Made by a program: the position numbers and the translations under genes | In this document: piece by piece, positions 20,816 to 30,058 of the stretch | Layout: every line of letters begins with the position of its first letter | Numbering within the stretch: position 1 is the first letter of the stretch | The notes under the pieces: generated by a model | What the model was told of the DNA's origin: nothing | What the model saw: only the letters and a program-made list of their open reading frames with translations | Database searches by the model: none | From: a virus | Length of the DNA: 41,633 bases | Virus record (IMG/VR): IMGVR_UViG_3300011115_000294 | Coordinates: 1-41,633 of that record | Reading direction: 5' to 3' (one strand)

Positions 20816-23800
20816 GTACTATGCTGAAACACCAGCAACCGCTCCTGGACCAACGTATTCACCTGTAGATTCTTTTAAGAAACAACAGTTTGATAATACT
20901 AAAGTCGGTGGAATTGAAAAAGCTATTGTTCCTAAGATCGCTTCTGGAATTGAAAAGGCAAAGAATAGTCCATTTGGTTTTATTGTAAATCCAGCCATGA
21001 AGGTTATGGAGACAGTAGGCAAATACGTAGTTCAACCTATTACACAGGGTGTCTCTACTGCTCTTCTTGTTCCACAAGCTCTTGGTCAAGGCAAGGGCGT
21101 ATCTAGTTTTAGATACGCATCCCAGCAAGCCAAGAAGATCTCAATGGGTCAGGCTCTTGCCACATCTGTAGGCGGAGTTGTTGGATCTGTATTACCAGAT
21201 GCAATTACTCCTACATTCATGGACAGCAACTTTAACGTCTTTGATGACAAACAACGAGACAATGCATTCAGAGATGAATGGCTTGGAATTGTTGCATCAG
21301 GTGGAACAGATTTAACTCTCGCATTGCTTGGTACTAAAGGTGCTGGAGCAATAACTCGTGCAGGTGTAAAGACTGCAGTTGGATCAAAAAAGATTCTTAC
21401 AACTGCAGATATGAATACATTCCGCGCTAAAGTTGAAGACACTGTTGCTTGGGCTGCTGCCAAAACTGGCGAAGCACCTACATCTGGTCTTGGTGTTCTT
21501 ATTGATGACGCAGTTAAAGAGACAAATCTAACTCGTCTTGCTGCGAATCCTTTGATTTCAGAAACTGCAAACCCATATCGCACAGCAACAATCGTCTCTC
21601 GTCTTGATAATCATCGAGATGTTGGAGATTACCTGCTTGCCGAACGTGGTGATACTGCAGCATTCATGCGTTTAATGCAAAGCAAGCCAGTACTTGCTGA
21701 CCATATTGACAATTATGGCATTAACCGATTTGAACCAATTTCAGATTTTTCTAAAATTGGATTAGATGCAATCAGTCCTAAGTTGACAACTCGCTATCAG
21801 GCTATTATTGATGCCAAGCGAGCATCTGATCCTAAATTTTCTGACGCACTTGATGACTTTATGTCCAAGGCAACTAGTGGCGTACTTGAAAGTTATCAAC
21901 CAGGTAAGTATGGCGTACTAGAAAAGCTAAACCTCGGTAAGCAAAAGCTTGCTTTGCAAGCTAAGTATGGTGATATCAAACTATTTGGTCGAGACGGTGG
22001 CGAAGGCTGGCGTTCAACTGTATATCAGACAGATGTTTATGATCGTGCCGTACGTGCTATTGCATGGGTGGGTTCAGGTCGACCACAAGGTCACATCAAT
22101 GTTTCTAACCCACGTAGGTTTGAAGCAGCCAATGATTTACTATCAGACCTTAACCGTTTGCAAATGCTACGCGGTTCAGAAGGTGCAAAGTTTAAGCGCG
22201 ATATGGTTGAGAAGTTCCTTGCAGCACAGGATGATACTCAACGAGCAATGGCTCTTGCGCAAGTAGAACAACAAGTCATGATTAGACTTGCTAATAATTA
22301 CGGTGTTCGTGGTATCGATGATATCAAGACTAATAAAGATGCAGTAGACCAAATTACTAAATGGCATGCTGGCGTTAGTGAGCGTCGTCAAACATTAACT
22401 CAATATGCGACCAAGCATGGATTTATACCAGATGAAGATGGAAACCTTAACGTAACCAACTTCTTTGCTGTATCAAATGAAGCTCAGACTGTACCAATGC
22501 TTGATTTCCGTAAGTTAGAAATTGAAGTTATTGTAAATACTAAGCGTTCACTTGGTGCAAGAGCACCAATTACTAAAGGTCAAGAGCTTGGAGCATTTGC
22601 CTCTAAGGTTGGAATGTCTGTAGGTCAAGTTCTTGACACAGCCAATATGGTATTTAATAACTTAAACCTACTTCGCTTTGCATACATCCCAAAGAACTCA
22701 ATGGTTGATCCATTTGCTCGTGGAAGTATGGCACTTGAATCAATGGAACTTGTAAAAAACGGAATGCCTGGTGTACAGAACATTGTTCACAATACAAGCC
22801 TACGTGCAGAACAAGCAAAGCGTTGGATTCCTGGAACCAATAGCGCAGCATCACGACGTCAAGAGAAAGCCGTCCTCAAAGAGATGGATATTCTTGCTGG
22901 TGATCTTAAAATTGCTGTCGAACCATGGGAAGTAGCACAAAAGAATTTTGATGCAGCCGAAATGGCATGGCAAGCAGCACGTACAGCGCAAGCAAAAGCT
23001 GAAGCACTAGCCAAAAAAGCTACCAAAGCGACGCAAGCACAAGCAGATGCTGCAAAACATGCAGCAGATTACGAACTTTGGAAAGCGCAAGACGCTTTCT
23101 ATAAGGCAACAGATGATTTAGACCGAACCGCACAACAGGTTAATGGTTTATCTGTACTTATTGAAAAGAAGCGTGGTCTTATTTCAGATGAGGCTAAAGC
23201 ACAGGGTGCTTTGCGCAATCGTAAACTGCTAGGTCAAGAAGCAGAAGTCATTACTGTCAATGGTAAAGAATATGCAATTGCAGGTCTTGCAGATCCCAAC
23301 ATTCGTGGTGCTAAAGCCTACATGTCTGAGATCGATTCAACACAAAACTTTTATAGTACATCTATGCAGGCTGAATATAGCCGTCGTCTACGTGCAGAAG
23401 GCTCACGATTTGTCACAATCAAGCGTAACGAGGGTAAGCCTTATTGGAATGCGTTAGCACATATTGCTAATCGTCAGATTCGTAACGAACTTGAGATGCC
23501 TTTAGGCATGATGATGCGTGGTGAATCAGACGGACAGATTCTTAAATGGCTTTATACAGGTGATGCTGGTAAAGAATACCGACGTCGTATGTCATCACGT
23601 GCTGGTCATCAAATGACTCAAGATGAATTTGCATCATGGGTTAGCACAACAAGCGACAAGCTTCGTAAGATGTATCCAAGTGAAGAACTACGTAAACTTA
23701 TTTTAGAACGAGATGTCTCAATCAAGGAAACAGAAATTCTTCTTCGCAATAGACCAGATCTACTTGAGTCTATCGAAGGTCCAAACATTAATCTTAATGA

Positions 23801-25721
23801 TTTGAACTGGGCTGAAAAGAGATTTGCTAATTTAGCTGGAGTTACTGATGCAGCATGGCGCGTTCTTGCGTTATCTGAAAACAGAATGGTTCGTAATCCA
23901 CTCTTCTTGAATTACACAAGAGATGAAATGCGAACACTTATCAATGCAGCACAACGTGCTGGCATTGACCCATCAGATGCAGTGGTTAATAACCAGATGC
24001 GTCAGGTTGCCTATCGTAATGCACTAGCACGTGTGGAACAAACACTGTATTCATCACGTCGCCTCACCAATGGTATGTACGCTGCTCGTTTTGCAATGTC
24101 ATTCCCTCTAGCGTTCTTTAATAGCCAGGTAGTTGCCATGAAATTGATGGCTAAGAACCCAATGAATGCATATTGGTATAACAGTATTGCTAATGCTTTT
24201 GATAACTTTGAAGCATACGAAGACCAAGATGGAAACACATATGCAAAGATGTCAGATGTTCCACCAGGGACTCAGGTAAACGTTAAGTATCCGCTTCCAT
24301 TGGGAGACAAGCTCCCTCAGTGGGCAAAGGATGCGCTTAAGCCATATACAGACTCACGTGGTGGTGGGCTTAAATGGAATCCAAAGCAAATGGAATTCAT
24401 GATTGCAGATCCAAGCGTGTCTTGGTTTGGAACCGTTGGAATTTCACAGCTTGTTAAAGATGGATTTACAGCACCTTTTGGTTTATGGACAATTCATGGT
24501 GAAGACATTGCAAAGAACATACGTTCCACATTTGGTGATGACTTTTATGAAAACAGTATTCTTTATGGTGGTTACCCACAAGAAGGTGGCAACCTAGTAA
24601 GCACAGCAGTTAATACAATTGCTCCAGGCTATTTACGTTCAGCACTGGATAAGATTGGCATACTGCGTAGTGATCGATTCGTCGATGAAGTGTTTACTAA
24701 CTATCGCGTTCTTTATTCAGAATGGGATCGCAATGGACGTACAGGCGAACCTCCTAGCATGGCGGTTGCTGCTAAAGCAGCGGGCAATATGTCTTTCATT
24801 CGTTCTGTGGTTCAATTCTTTGCTCCTATCTCAACAACTTTTGATCCAGTAACTCGTGCTGCTACACAGTATTACAGCGACCTACTTACCCAGTTTGGTG
24901 GCGACTACGACCTAGCACAGAAGAAGATGGAAGAAGAATGGGGTATTGACTCCATTGCTTTGATTGGTTCGAACCAAAAGAATATTGCTGGTGTAGCTGC
25001 TAACTACTCAGATATTAAAATGATTCGTAATAACCCAGCCCTTCTTGAGAAGATTGGTCGTTGGGATACTAAATACGCATCAATGTTATCTGCTGGATAC
25101 GGTGAGTTAACAGATCAATATTCAACTGAGATCGCTGCAATCTATAAGAGATTAAATTTCCCTGGTGGATACAACTCTCCTCTTACTCAAAAGAAGAGTG
25201 CAGAAGAACTAAGAGTTGATATTGAATCACGCCGTGGGTGGGCTGAATATCAGAAAGCCACAGAGTGGCGTGATTCAGTTATGGCTCAATATGGAGTTAC
25301 TTCGTCATATCAAGTTAGATACCAATCACTTGGTATTAAAGCAGAGTATGACCGAATGGTTAAAGCAATCCAAACAGATTTTCCAGGTTGGGCTGATAAT
25401 CGTTCAGCAAGCCAAAGAGATTTCTGGGGCGTAACAGTTCCAGCAATCCAGGAGATTGCTAATGATCCTAAGTGGAGACAATATGCCGATGGTAAAGGTG
25501 ACAAGTGGACAGAGATTGCCTACTGGTTAACCCAAGCTAACGCATTCAAACAACAGTATGCCCAGGCAATGAGCAGTGATGCTCGTAAAGCAGATCTTAA
25601 AGCACAGTTTTCGCAATTTCATTATAACTTTATGCAAGTTGCAAGCGATGACTTTTCAACATTTGCAGCAAGGTGGTTAGAGAACATGCCCGAACTAAGT
25701 ACAGAATTGGTGGCTTCATAA
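20766..25721 (+). CDS. Giant (1651-residue) virion protein, probable ejection protein
   Basis: Largest gene of the genome, about 12% of it. The N-terminus is Pro-rich (PQPTPTPNWWDKYY). Residues 70-180 hold several Ala/Gly/Val-rich, potentially membrane-active stretches. A strongly helical, Ala/Lys-rich coiled coil spans about 730-800 (EMAWQAARTAQAKAEALAKKATKA). Further hydrophobic segments occur near 1100 (ARFAMSFPLAFFNSQVVAMKL). No enzyme motif is apparent. Size, helical content and place between portal and coat match the internal or ejection proteins of podoviruses rather than a tape measure, which would follow tail-tube genes. Start is ATG 20766, preceded by AAGGGGGA. Confidence 0.6.
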   Translation: MSQMQPQPTPTPNWWDKYYAETPATAPGPTYSPVDSFKKQQFDNTKVGGIEKAIVPKIASGIEKAKNSPFGFIVNPAMKVMETVGKYVVQPITQGVSTALLVPQALGQGKGVSSFRYASQQAKKISMGQALATSVGGVVGSVLPDAITPTFMDSNFNVFDDKQRDNAFRDEWLGIVASGGTDLTLALLGTKGAGAITRAGVKTAVGSKKILTTADMNTFRAKVEDTVAWAAAKTGEAPTSGLGVLIDDAVKETNLTRLAANPLISETANPYRTATIVSRLDNHRDVGDYLLAERGDTAAFMRLMQSKPVLADHIDNYGINRFEPISDFSKIGLDAISPKLTTRYQAIIDAKRASDPKFSDALDDFMSKATSGVLESYQPGKYGVLEKLNLGKQKLALQAKYGDIKLFGRDGGEGWRSTVYQTDVYDRAVRAIAWVGSGRPQGHINVSNPRRFEAANDLLSDLNRLQMLRGSEGAKFKRDMVEKFLAAQDDTQRAMALAQVEQQVMIRLANNYGVRGIDDIKTNKDAVDQITKWHAGVSERRQTLTQYATKHGFIPDEDGNLNVTNFFAVSNEAQTVPMLDFRKLEIEVIVNTKRSLGARAPITKGQELGAFASKVGMSVGQVLDTANMVFNNLNLLRFAYIPKNSMVDPFARGSMALESMELVKNGMPGVQNIVHNTSLRAEQAKRWIPGTNSAASRRQEKAVLKEMDILAGDLKIAVEPWEVAQKNFDAAEMAWQAARTAQAKAEALAKKATKATQAQADAAKHAADYELWKAQDAFYKATDDLDRTAQQVNGLSVLIEKKRGLISDEAKAQGALRNRKLLGQEAEVITVNGKEYAIAGLADPNIRGAKAYMSEIDSTQNFYSTSMQAEYSRRLRAEGSRFVTIKRNEGKPYWNALAHIANRQIRNELEMPLGMMMRGESDGQILKWLYTGDAGKEYRRRMSSRAGHQMTQDEFASWVSTTSDKLRKMYPSEELRKLILERDVSIKETEILLRNRPDLLESIEGPNINLNDLNWAEKRFANLAGVTDAAWRVLALSENRMVRNPLFLNYTRDEMRTLINAAQRAGIDPSDAVVNNQMRQVAYRNALARVEQTLYSSRRLTNGMYAARFAMSFPLAFFNSQVVAMKLMAKNPMNAYWYNSIANAFDNFEAYEDQDGNTYAKMSDVPPGTQVNVKYPLPLGDKLPQWAKDALKPYTDSRGGGLKWNPKQMEFMIADPSVSWFGTVGISQLVKDGFTAPFGLWTIHGEDIAKNIRSTFGDDFYENSILYGGYPQEGGNLVSTAVNTIAPGYLRSALDKIGILRSDRFVDEVFTNYRVLYSEWDRNGRTGEPPSMAVAAKAAGNMSFIRSVVQFFAPISTTFDPVTRAATQYYSDLLTQFGGDYDLAQKKMEEEWGIDSIALIGSNQKNIAGVAANYSDIKMIRNNPALLEKIGRWDTKYASMLSAGYGELTDQYSTEIAAIYKRLNFPGGYNSPLTQKKSAEELRVDIESRRGWAEYQKATEWRDSVMAQYGVTSSYQVRYQSLGIKAEYDRMVKAIQTDFPGWADNRSASQRDFWGVTVPAIQEIANDPKWRQYADGKGDKWTEIAYWLTQANAFKQQYAQAMSSDARKADLKAQFSQFHYNFMQVASDDFSTFAARWLENMPELSTELVAS

Positions 25722-26539
25722 TGGCTAAGAACCCAGAACCAAGATACGGTCCTAATGGAGAAAGTCTTGTACCAGGAACTGCTGCATATAACAAAGGTTC
25801 CAAGGTAAGACCTGTACTTACAAACACTGGAACAAGTTCATCATACCCATCATTTGCTCCTAACGTTCCTGGCATTCAATTGCCAGGTCTACCACCTGCA
25901 CGTTTTGCCTCACCAGATGAAGCTAAAGACTGGTTTAAGTATCTACCTACTAAGAACAAATCTTTATATAATGACTTTATTGCAGACATCACACGAAAAG
26001 GTATATCTAAAAAATATGCACAAACCGTGTGGAATGATGCAGTTGGTTGGACACAATCATTAGGTAGCACAAGTGGCAATCCATTTGAATATCTTAATGT
26101 AATGGACCCATCTTTATATCAAGCTGAAGGTTCTAAGATTAAGTATGGAACGCAGGCTCAAAAAGATTCACGTGTTACACAGTACAGTGGTTCATCTGCT
26201 GCTCAACAAATCAGCGATGAGATGGAACGCAGACTTGGTCGCAGAGCGACACAGTCTGAAATTGATGCATATACCGCAGGTGTTAATGCAGCAGCCAAGA
26301 AAGAACCTTCAACATTTACTGGTTCAACTACAACCACTGCTCCTAAAGGCAAGAACACATTAGGTTCAACTGCAACAACTGGAACACAGACTACTGGATT
26401 TGATCCAACAATGTTTGCTCGTAACTTTGCAATGTCTCGTCCAGACTATGCCGAGTCATTTGCAGCAAATACATTCTTAGGTCTAGTTGAAAAACTTCTT
26501 AAAGATCCTAATGCAATTGGAAATGTGGTGGGTGGCTAA
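25721..26539 (+). CDS. Probable virion protein, 272 residues
   Basis: Starts at 25721, sharing a base with the previous stop (TAATG). A Pro/Gly-rich N-terminus is followed by a helical domain (ARFASPDEAKDWFKYLPTKNKSLYNDF...YAQTVWNDAVGW) and a Thr/Ser-rich linker (about 205-235). A C-terminal helix carries MFARNFAMSRPDYAESFAANTFLGLVEKLL. Belongs to the same co-translated block as the giant protein and the two LysM proteins. No known domain. Confidence 0.6.
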   Translation: MAKNPEPRYGPNGESLVPGTAAYNKGSKVRPVLTNTGTSSSYPSFAPNVPGIQLPGLPPARFASPDEAKDWFKYLPTKNKSLYNDFIADITRKGISKKYAQTVWNDAVGWTQSLGSTSGNPFEYLNVMDPSLYQAEGSKIKYGTQAQKDSRVTQYSGSSAAQQISDEMERRLGRRATQSEIDAYTAGVNAAAKKEPSTFTGSTTTTAPKGKNTLGSTATTGTQTTGFDPTMFARNFAMSRPDYAESFAANTFLGLVEKLLKDPNAIGNVVGG

Positions 26540-27771
26540 TGGCATATACAGTTAAAACTGGCGATACGCTTAGTAAAATTGCAGCTGCTAATGGAACTAC
26601 AACTGCAAAGATTATTGCAGCTAATCCATTCTTAAAAAGCAATCCAAAGTATAATGGTGGATCTACAATCTTTAGTGGCACTGTGCTTCAAATGCCAACA
26701 CAGTCTGGTGCATCAACTGACTTAAACACAGCAGTTAACAATGCAACTAGTGGTAGCAATACTGGCAGTAATACTGGAAGCAATACTGGTAGTGGTACAT
26801 CTAGTGGTACATCAAGCCAAGCTGCAACCAAGATTGACAAGCTTGACAAAGCTACATTGCAAGCTAAATTCGGTATTGCTGCTGGTGTTATTGGTGCAGA
26901 CGGAAGTCTTGAGGCAGTACTTAATCAAATTTTAGATCAACAAATTACATCTGAGGCATTAATGACTCAGATGATTCAGAACACTACATGGTATAAGAAC
27001 CAAACAGATACCCAGCGTCAATATGCATATTATAAAGAAACAAATCCTGGGCAATATGCTGCAGACTTGCAACTTAACGCAAGCAATATTGTTAAACAAT
27101 TTATGGGTAATGGTATAACCATTACATCAGCACAAGCTATTGATTATGCACAGCAAATGATGCAGTCAGCCATTATTAAAGATGGCAAGGTTGTTCGTTA
27201 TGACCAAGAGTTCCTTAATAAGATTATGGCTAACGCTATTGACTTTAGTAAGAAGAGCACCATTGGTGGCAAGACAATCTATAACTTAACTGGAAAGTTA
27301 GAGACAGTATCTAACGAACTTTACAAGCGGGCATGGGAATATGGATTCCCAGCAAGCATGTCAAATACACGATTTGAATCATGGTTTGAAAATAGTATGA
27401 AGGGTCTTATTGCTGGAACTCTTAATGCAGAAGATCTGGATAATGAACTTCAGAAGCAAGCAATGTCAATGTTTCCTGGTCTAACAACTCAACTATCTCA
27501 AGGCAAAACATTACGTGATGCAGCTGATCCATGGTTAACAGCAATTGCTGACACATGGGAAACAGATGTTAATTCATTGGATCTTAATAATGATTATGTT
27601 CAGCGAGCACTTAACTACACAGATGAAAAGGGAAATGTAACAACAATGAACCTTTATGATGCTAAGAAAATGGCTCGTCGTTCTAGCAACTGGGATTACA
27701 CAAGCACAGCAAAAGAGGAGAAGACCAAGATTGCATCAACGGTTCTCCGCGACTTCGGATTCCTGGGGTAA
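26539..27771 (+). CDS. Virion protein with N-terminal LysM
   Basis: 410 residues. A LysM domain opens the protein (residues 3-53: YTVKTGDTLSKIAAANGTTTAKIIAANPFL...TVLQMP). A Ser/Gly/Thr repeat linker (NTGSNTGSNTGSGTSSG, about 70-95) leads to a helical domain of about 300 residues, with QMIQNTTWYKNQTDTQRQYAYYK typical of phage wall-penetration or ejection proteins. The C-terminal domain resembles that of the next gene in predicted helical content. Start overlaps the previous stop (TAATG). Confidence 0.75.
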   Translation: MAYTVKTGDTLSKIAAANGTTTAKIIAANPFLKSNPKYNGGSTIFSGTVLQMPTQSGASTDLNTAVNNATSGSNTGSNTGSNTGSGTSSGTSSQAATKIDKLDKATLQAKFGIAAGVIGADGSLEAVLNQILDQQITSEALMTQMIQNTTWYKNQTDTQRQYAYYKETNPGQYAADLQLNASNIVKQFMGNGITITSAQAIDYAQQMMQSAIIKDGKVVRYDQEFLNKIMANAIDFSKKSTIGGKTIYNLTGKLETVSNELYKRAWEYGFPASMSNTRFESWFENSMKGLIAGTLNAEDLDNELQKQAMSMFPGLTTQLSQGKTLRDAADPWLTAIADTWETDVNSLDLNNDYVQRALNYTDEKGNVTTMNLYDAKKMARRSSNWDYTSTAKEEKTKIASTVLRDFGFLG

Positions 27772-27775
27772 GTAG

Positions 27776-29425
27776 ATGCCAAGAGATTATATGATGGCTG
27801 ATGGTGGCGGTAGCGCACTTGCCTCAGCAGTAGCTGATTATGGAATGACATTCAGTGAGAAGAATGCTTCCGCTGCCTCCGCTGCTAACGCAGCTGCTGC
27901 AGCAGCTGCACCTGTTACACCACGTGAGTTTGTTACAGTAAAGCCAGGAGATACTTTCTCCCAGATTGCCAAAGATAATGGCATGACAATCAAGGAACTT
28001 CTTGCTATCAACCCAACAATTGATAACAATCCAAAGTATAACAATGGTTCAATGATTTGGTCTGGCACAAAGATTTATACTGAGCCAGCTAAGCCAGCAC
28101 CTGGTGGTGCTGCAACTGATTCTCAGAATTGGGATAAGTATAAAAACACTAGCACTGCAACAGCAACTGCTACAAGTACTAGTACAGCAACATCTACTAA
28201 TACTTCCACATCCACGGCTACGTCTACAGCAACTAGTACAGCAACTAGTACAGCAACTAGTACGGCAACTAGTACGGCTACATCAACATCGACTGCTACA
28301 TACGGCGGATCAACAACATTTGTTAATCCAATAACCGCAGCAACTGGTGCGGTTGATTCGCAAATTGCAGATTTGCTTGCTCAAATTCAAGCAATGCAAA
28401 ATACATTTAATAAGCCAGTGGCAAAAACAGTTGCTTATGAAAAGACTATACGCAAGTCTGGCGGAGTTGTAGAAGTCTGGCAAGTTATGTCAGATGGAAC
28501 TATGGGTCAAATGGTTGACACGTATACTGATTTTGGTGCTCGTGATTCAGTACTTAAAATGTTTGAAAACACAGGTCTTGGTTCTGGATTTTTAGATTCA
28601 TTAATGAAATCCATTGACAAAGTATATGAAGAAAACATTATGCCAACCGATGCTCAGATCCTTAATAGTATCTATGACAGCGATGCATATAAGACCCGCT
28701 TTGCTGCTAACGAAACAATTGCTGCACGTATGAAAGATGGCAAGGGTAGACCTGGCGATAAACTTCTTACACCATACGAATATATCCAAGCAGAAAAAGG
28801 ATACGAATCAATTCTTCGTGAGGCTGGATTACCAATTGGTTTCTATGATACACAAGACGACTTCCGTCGTCTTATTGAAAACTCAGTCAGCGTAAGCGAA
28901 CTTACAGACCGTGTTAATATTGCAAAGAATGCTTTACAAAATGCTGATTACAACACCAAGAATGCTCTTAAAGAATATTACGGTTGGACAGAAGGCGAAC
29001 TTGCTGCATATATGCTTGACAGCGAAAAGGCTTTTGACTTAGTTAACTCTAAGTTTAAGTACACAACCGAAGAAGCTAAGAAGATGTACGGCGCAGCCGA
29101 AATCGGCGGTGCTGCTGCACGTGCTGGTCAACTATCTGACAAAGCTTTCGCAGAAGAAATTTATACATCTGGTAAAGGTGCTCAAGCAGAGTCAGCCTTC
29201 CAGTCTGCAGCTGCAAACCAAGCTGATTACCAAAGACTTACAGGTCTTTATGGTGAACAAGGTGGCACTCAAGATCTAGCTCGTGAAGAGCTTGCTCTTG
29301 CAGGTGGCGCAGATGTAACAATGAAGAAGAAGCGATTAGCTTCTAAAGAACGTGCAATGTTTGCACAGAAATCAGCAATTGATGCGTCCTCTCTTGGACG
29401 TCGTAGTAAAAAAGCTGACGTATAA
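27776..29425 (+). CDS. Virion protein with LysM and a Thr/Ser/Ala repeat linker
   Basis: 549 residues. An N-terminal Ala-rich helix (about 28-45) precedes a LysM domain (49-100: FVTVKPGDTFSQIAKDNGMTIKELLAINPTI). A long linker (about 125-180) is made of TATS-type repeats, in part from exact 12-bp units. The C-terminal helical domain holds LPIGFYDTQDDFRRLIENSVSVSELTDRV, related in style to the preceding protein. Such architecture (wall binder on a flexible stalk) suits a virion protein that tethers or guides DNA through peptidoglycan. Confidence 0.75.
   Translation: MPRDYMMADGGGSALASAVADYGMTFSEKNASAASAANAAAAAAAPVTPREFVTVKPGDTFSQIAKDNGMTIKELLAINPTIDNNPKYNNGSMIWSGTKIYTEPAKPAPGGAATDSQNWDKYKNTSTATATATSTSTATSTNTSTSTATSTATSTATSTATSTATSTATSTSTATYGGSTTFVNPITAATGAVDSQIADLLAQIQAMQNTFNKPVAKTVAYEKTIRKSGGVVEVWQVMSDGTMGQMVDTYTDFGARDSVLKMFENTGLGSGFLDSLMKSIDKVYEENIMPTDAQILNSIYDSDAYKTRFAANETIAARMKDGKGRPGDKLLTPYEYIQAEKGYESILREAGLPIGFYDTQDDFRRLIENSVSVSELTDRVNIAKNALQNADYNTKNALKEYYGWTEGELAAYMLDSEKAFDLVNSKFKYTTEEAKKMYGAAEIGGAAARAGQLSDKAFAEEIYTSGKGAQAESAFQSAAANQADYQRLTGLYGEQGGTQDLAREELALAGGADVTMKKKRLASKERAMFAQKSAIDASSLGRRSKKADV
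28226..28273 (+). repeat. 12-bp tandem repeat in the LysM linker
   Basis: Four head-to-tail copies of ACAGCAACTAGT (the last with one change, A to G), encoding Thr-Ala-Thr-Ser. Looser copies flank the array. Unit-number changes by slippage would keep the frame and alter linker length. Confidence 0.85.
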
Positions 29426-29566
29426 CTAAGTTCCGTTCCTGATCGACCAGCCCAGGTAACGAGTATCAGTCTGGTAGTCATCACGTCTATGAATCACTTC
29501 CCCTTGTGAGGAGTACGTGTGGTGCAAACCCGATGAGGGTCCAACAACTAATAGGGAGAAAAAGCA
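29426..29566 (+). promoter_or_regulatory. Non-coding 141-base leader before scaffold and coat
   Basis: The longest gap in the late operon. It contains possible local pairings (ACCAG/CTGGT around 29441-29474; ACCC-GATGA-GGGT around 29527-29540) and ends with AGGGAG seven bases before the ATG. No open frame of note and no standard promoter boxes. A structured leader or RNA-processing site boosting scaffold and coat expression is the best guess. Confidence 0.4.
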
Positions 29567-30025
29567 ATGGCAGAATATAACGAGTACGAAACGTTCGAAG
29601 ACGATACCGAAGACTACGGTACTGACTTAGTAAAGAAACTACGCAAGCAAGTAGATCAACTTTCCAAGCAAATCAAGGAAAGAGATTCACAGCTTGAGGA
29701 GTATCAGACATATAGTCACGAAGCAGCTATCGGAGAAGTACTAGAAAGTTTTGGTCTCAATCCAAGAATCGCAGCATTTATTCCATCGGATATTGAAGCC
29801 GACGAGGAAGCAGTAGCTGAATGGTTAAATGAATACGGCGATGCCTTTGGCATTACTGCCGTTGATGAATCAGAGTCTTTTGAAGAAGACCCTGATGCTC
29901 AAGCATTTGAGCAAATGTCGAATTTTGAAGATGGTGATGTCGACCCATCAGTGGGTCGTGACATTCATTCATTGATTAGCAATGCTACTTCAGTGGAAGA
30001 ACTCACCAACTTCTTAAAACGGTAA
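29567..30025 (+). CDS. Scaffolding protein
   Basis: 152 residues, highly acidic. An N-terminal coiled coil (about 20-48: LVKKLRKQVDQLSKQIKERDSQLEEY) leads to GLNPRIAAFIPSDIEADEEAVAEWLNEYGDAFG, a segment characteristic of actinophage scaffolds. The C-terminal helix-turn-helix-like end (SVGRDIHSLISNATSVEELTNFLKR) probably binds the coat protein. It sits immediately upstream of the major capsid gene, as expected. It would guide procapsid assembly and then leave the head. Confidence 0.82.
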   Translation: MAEYNEYETFEDDTEDYGTDLVKKLRKQVDQLSKQIKERDSQLEEYQTYSHEAAIGEVLESFGLNPRIAAFIPSDIEADEEAVAEWLNEYGDAFGITAVDESESFEEDPDAQAFEQMSNFEDGDVDPSVGRDIHSLISNATSVEELTNFLKR

Positions 30026-30058
30026 CAATACAATCAACCCTAATAGAAGGAATTAAAC

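Noticed and set aside
29426-29566. tRNA-like gene in the leader
   Set aside because: A few short pairings exist, but no acceptor stem, anticodon arm or T-loop consensus can be assembled.
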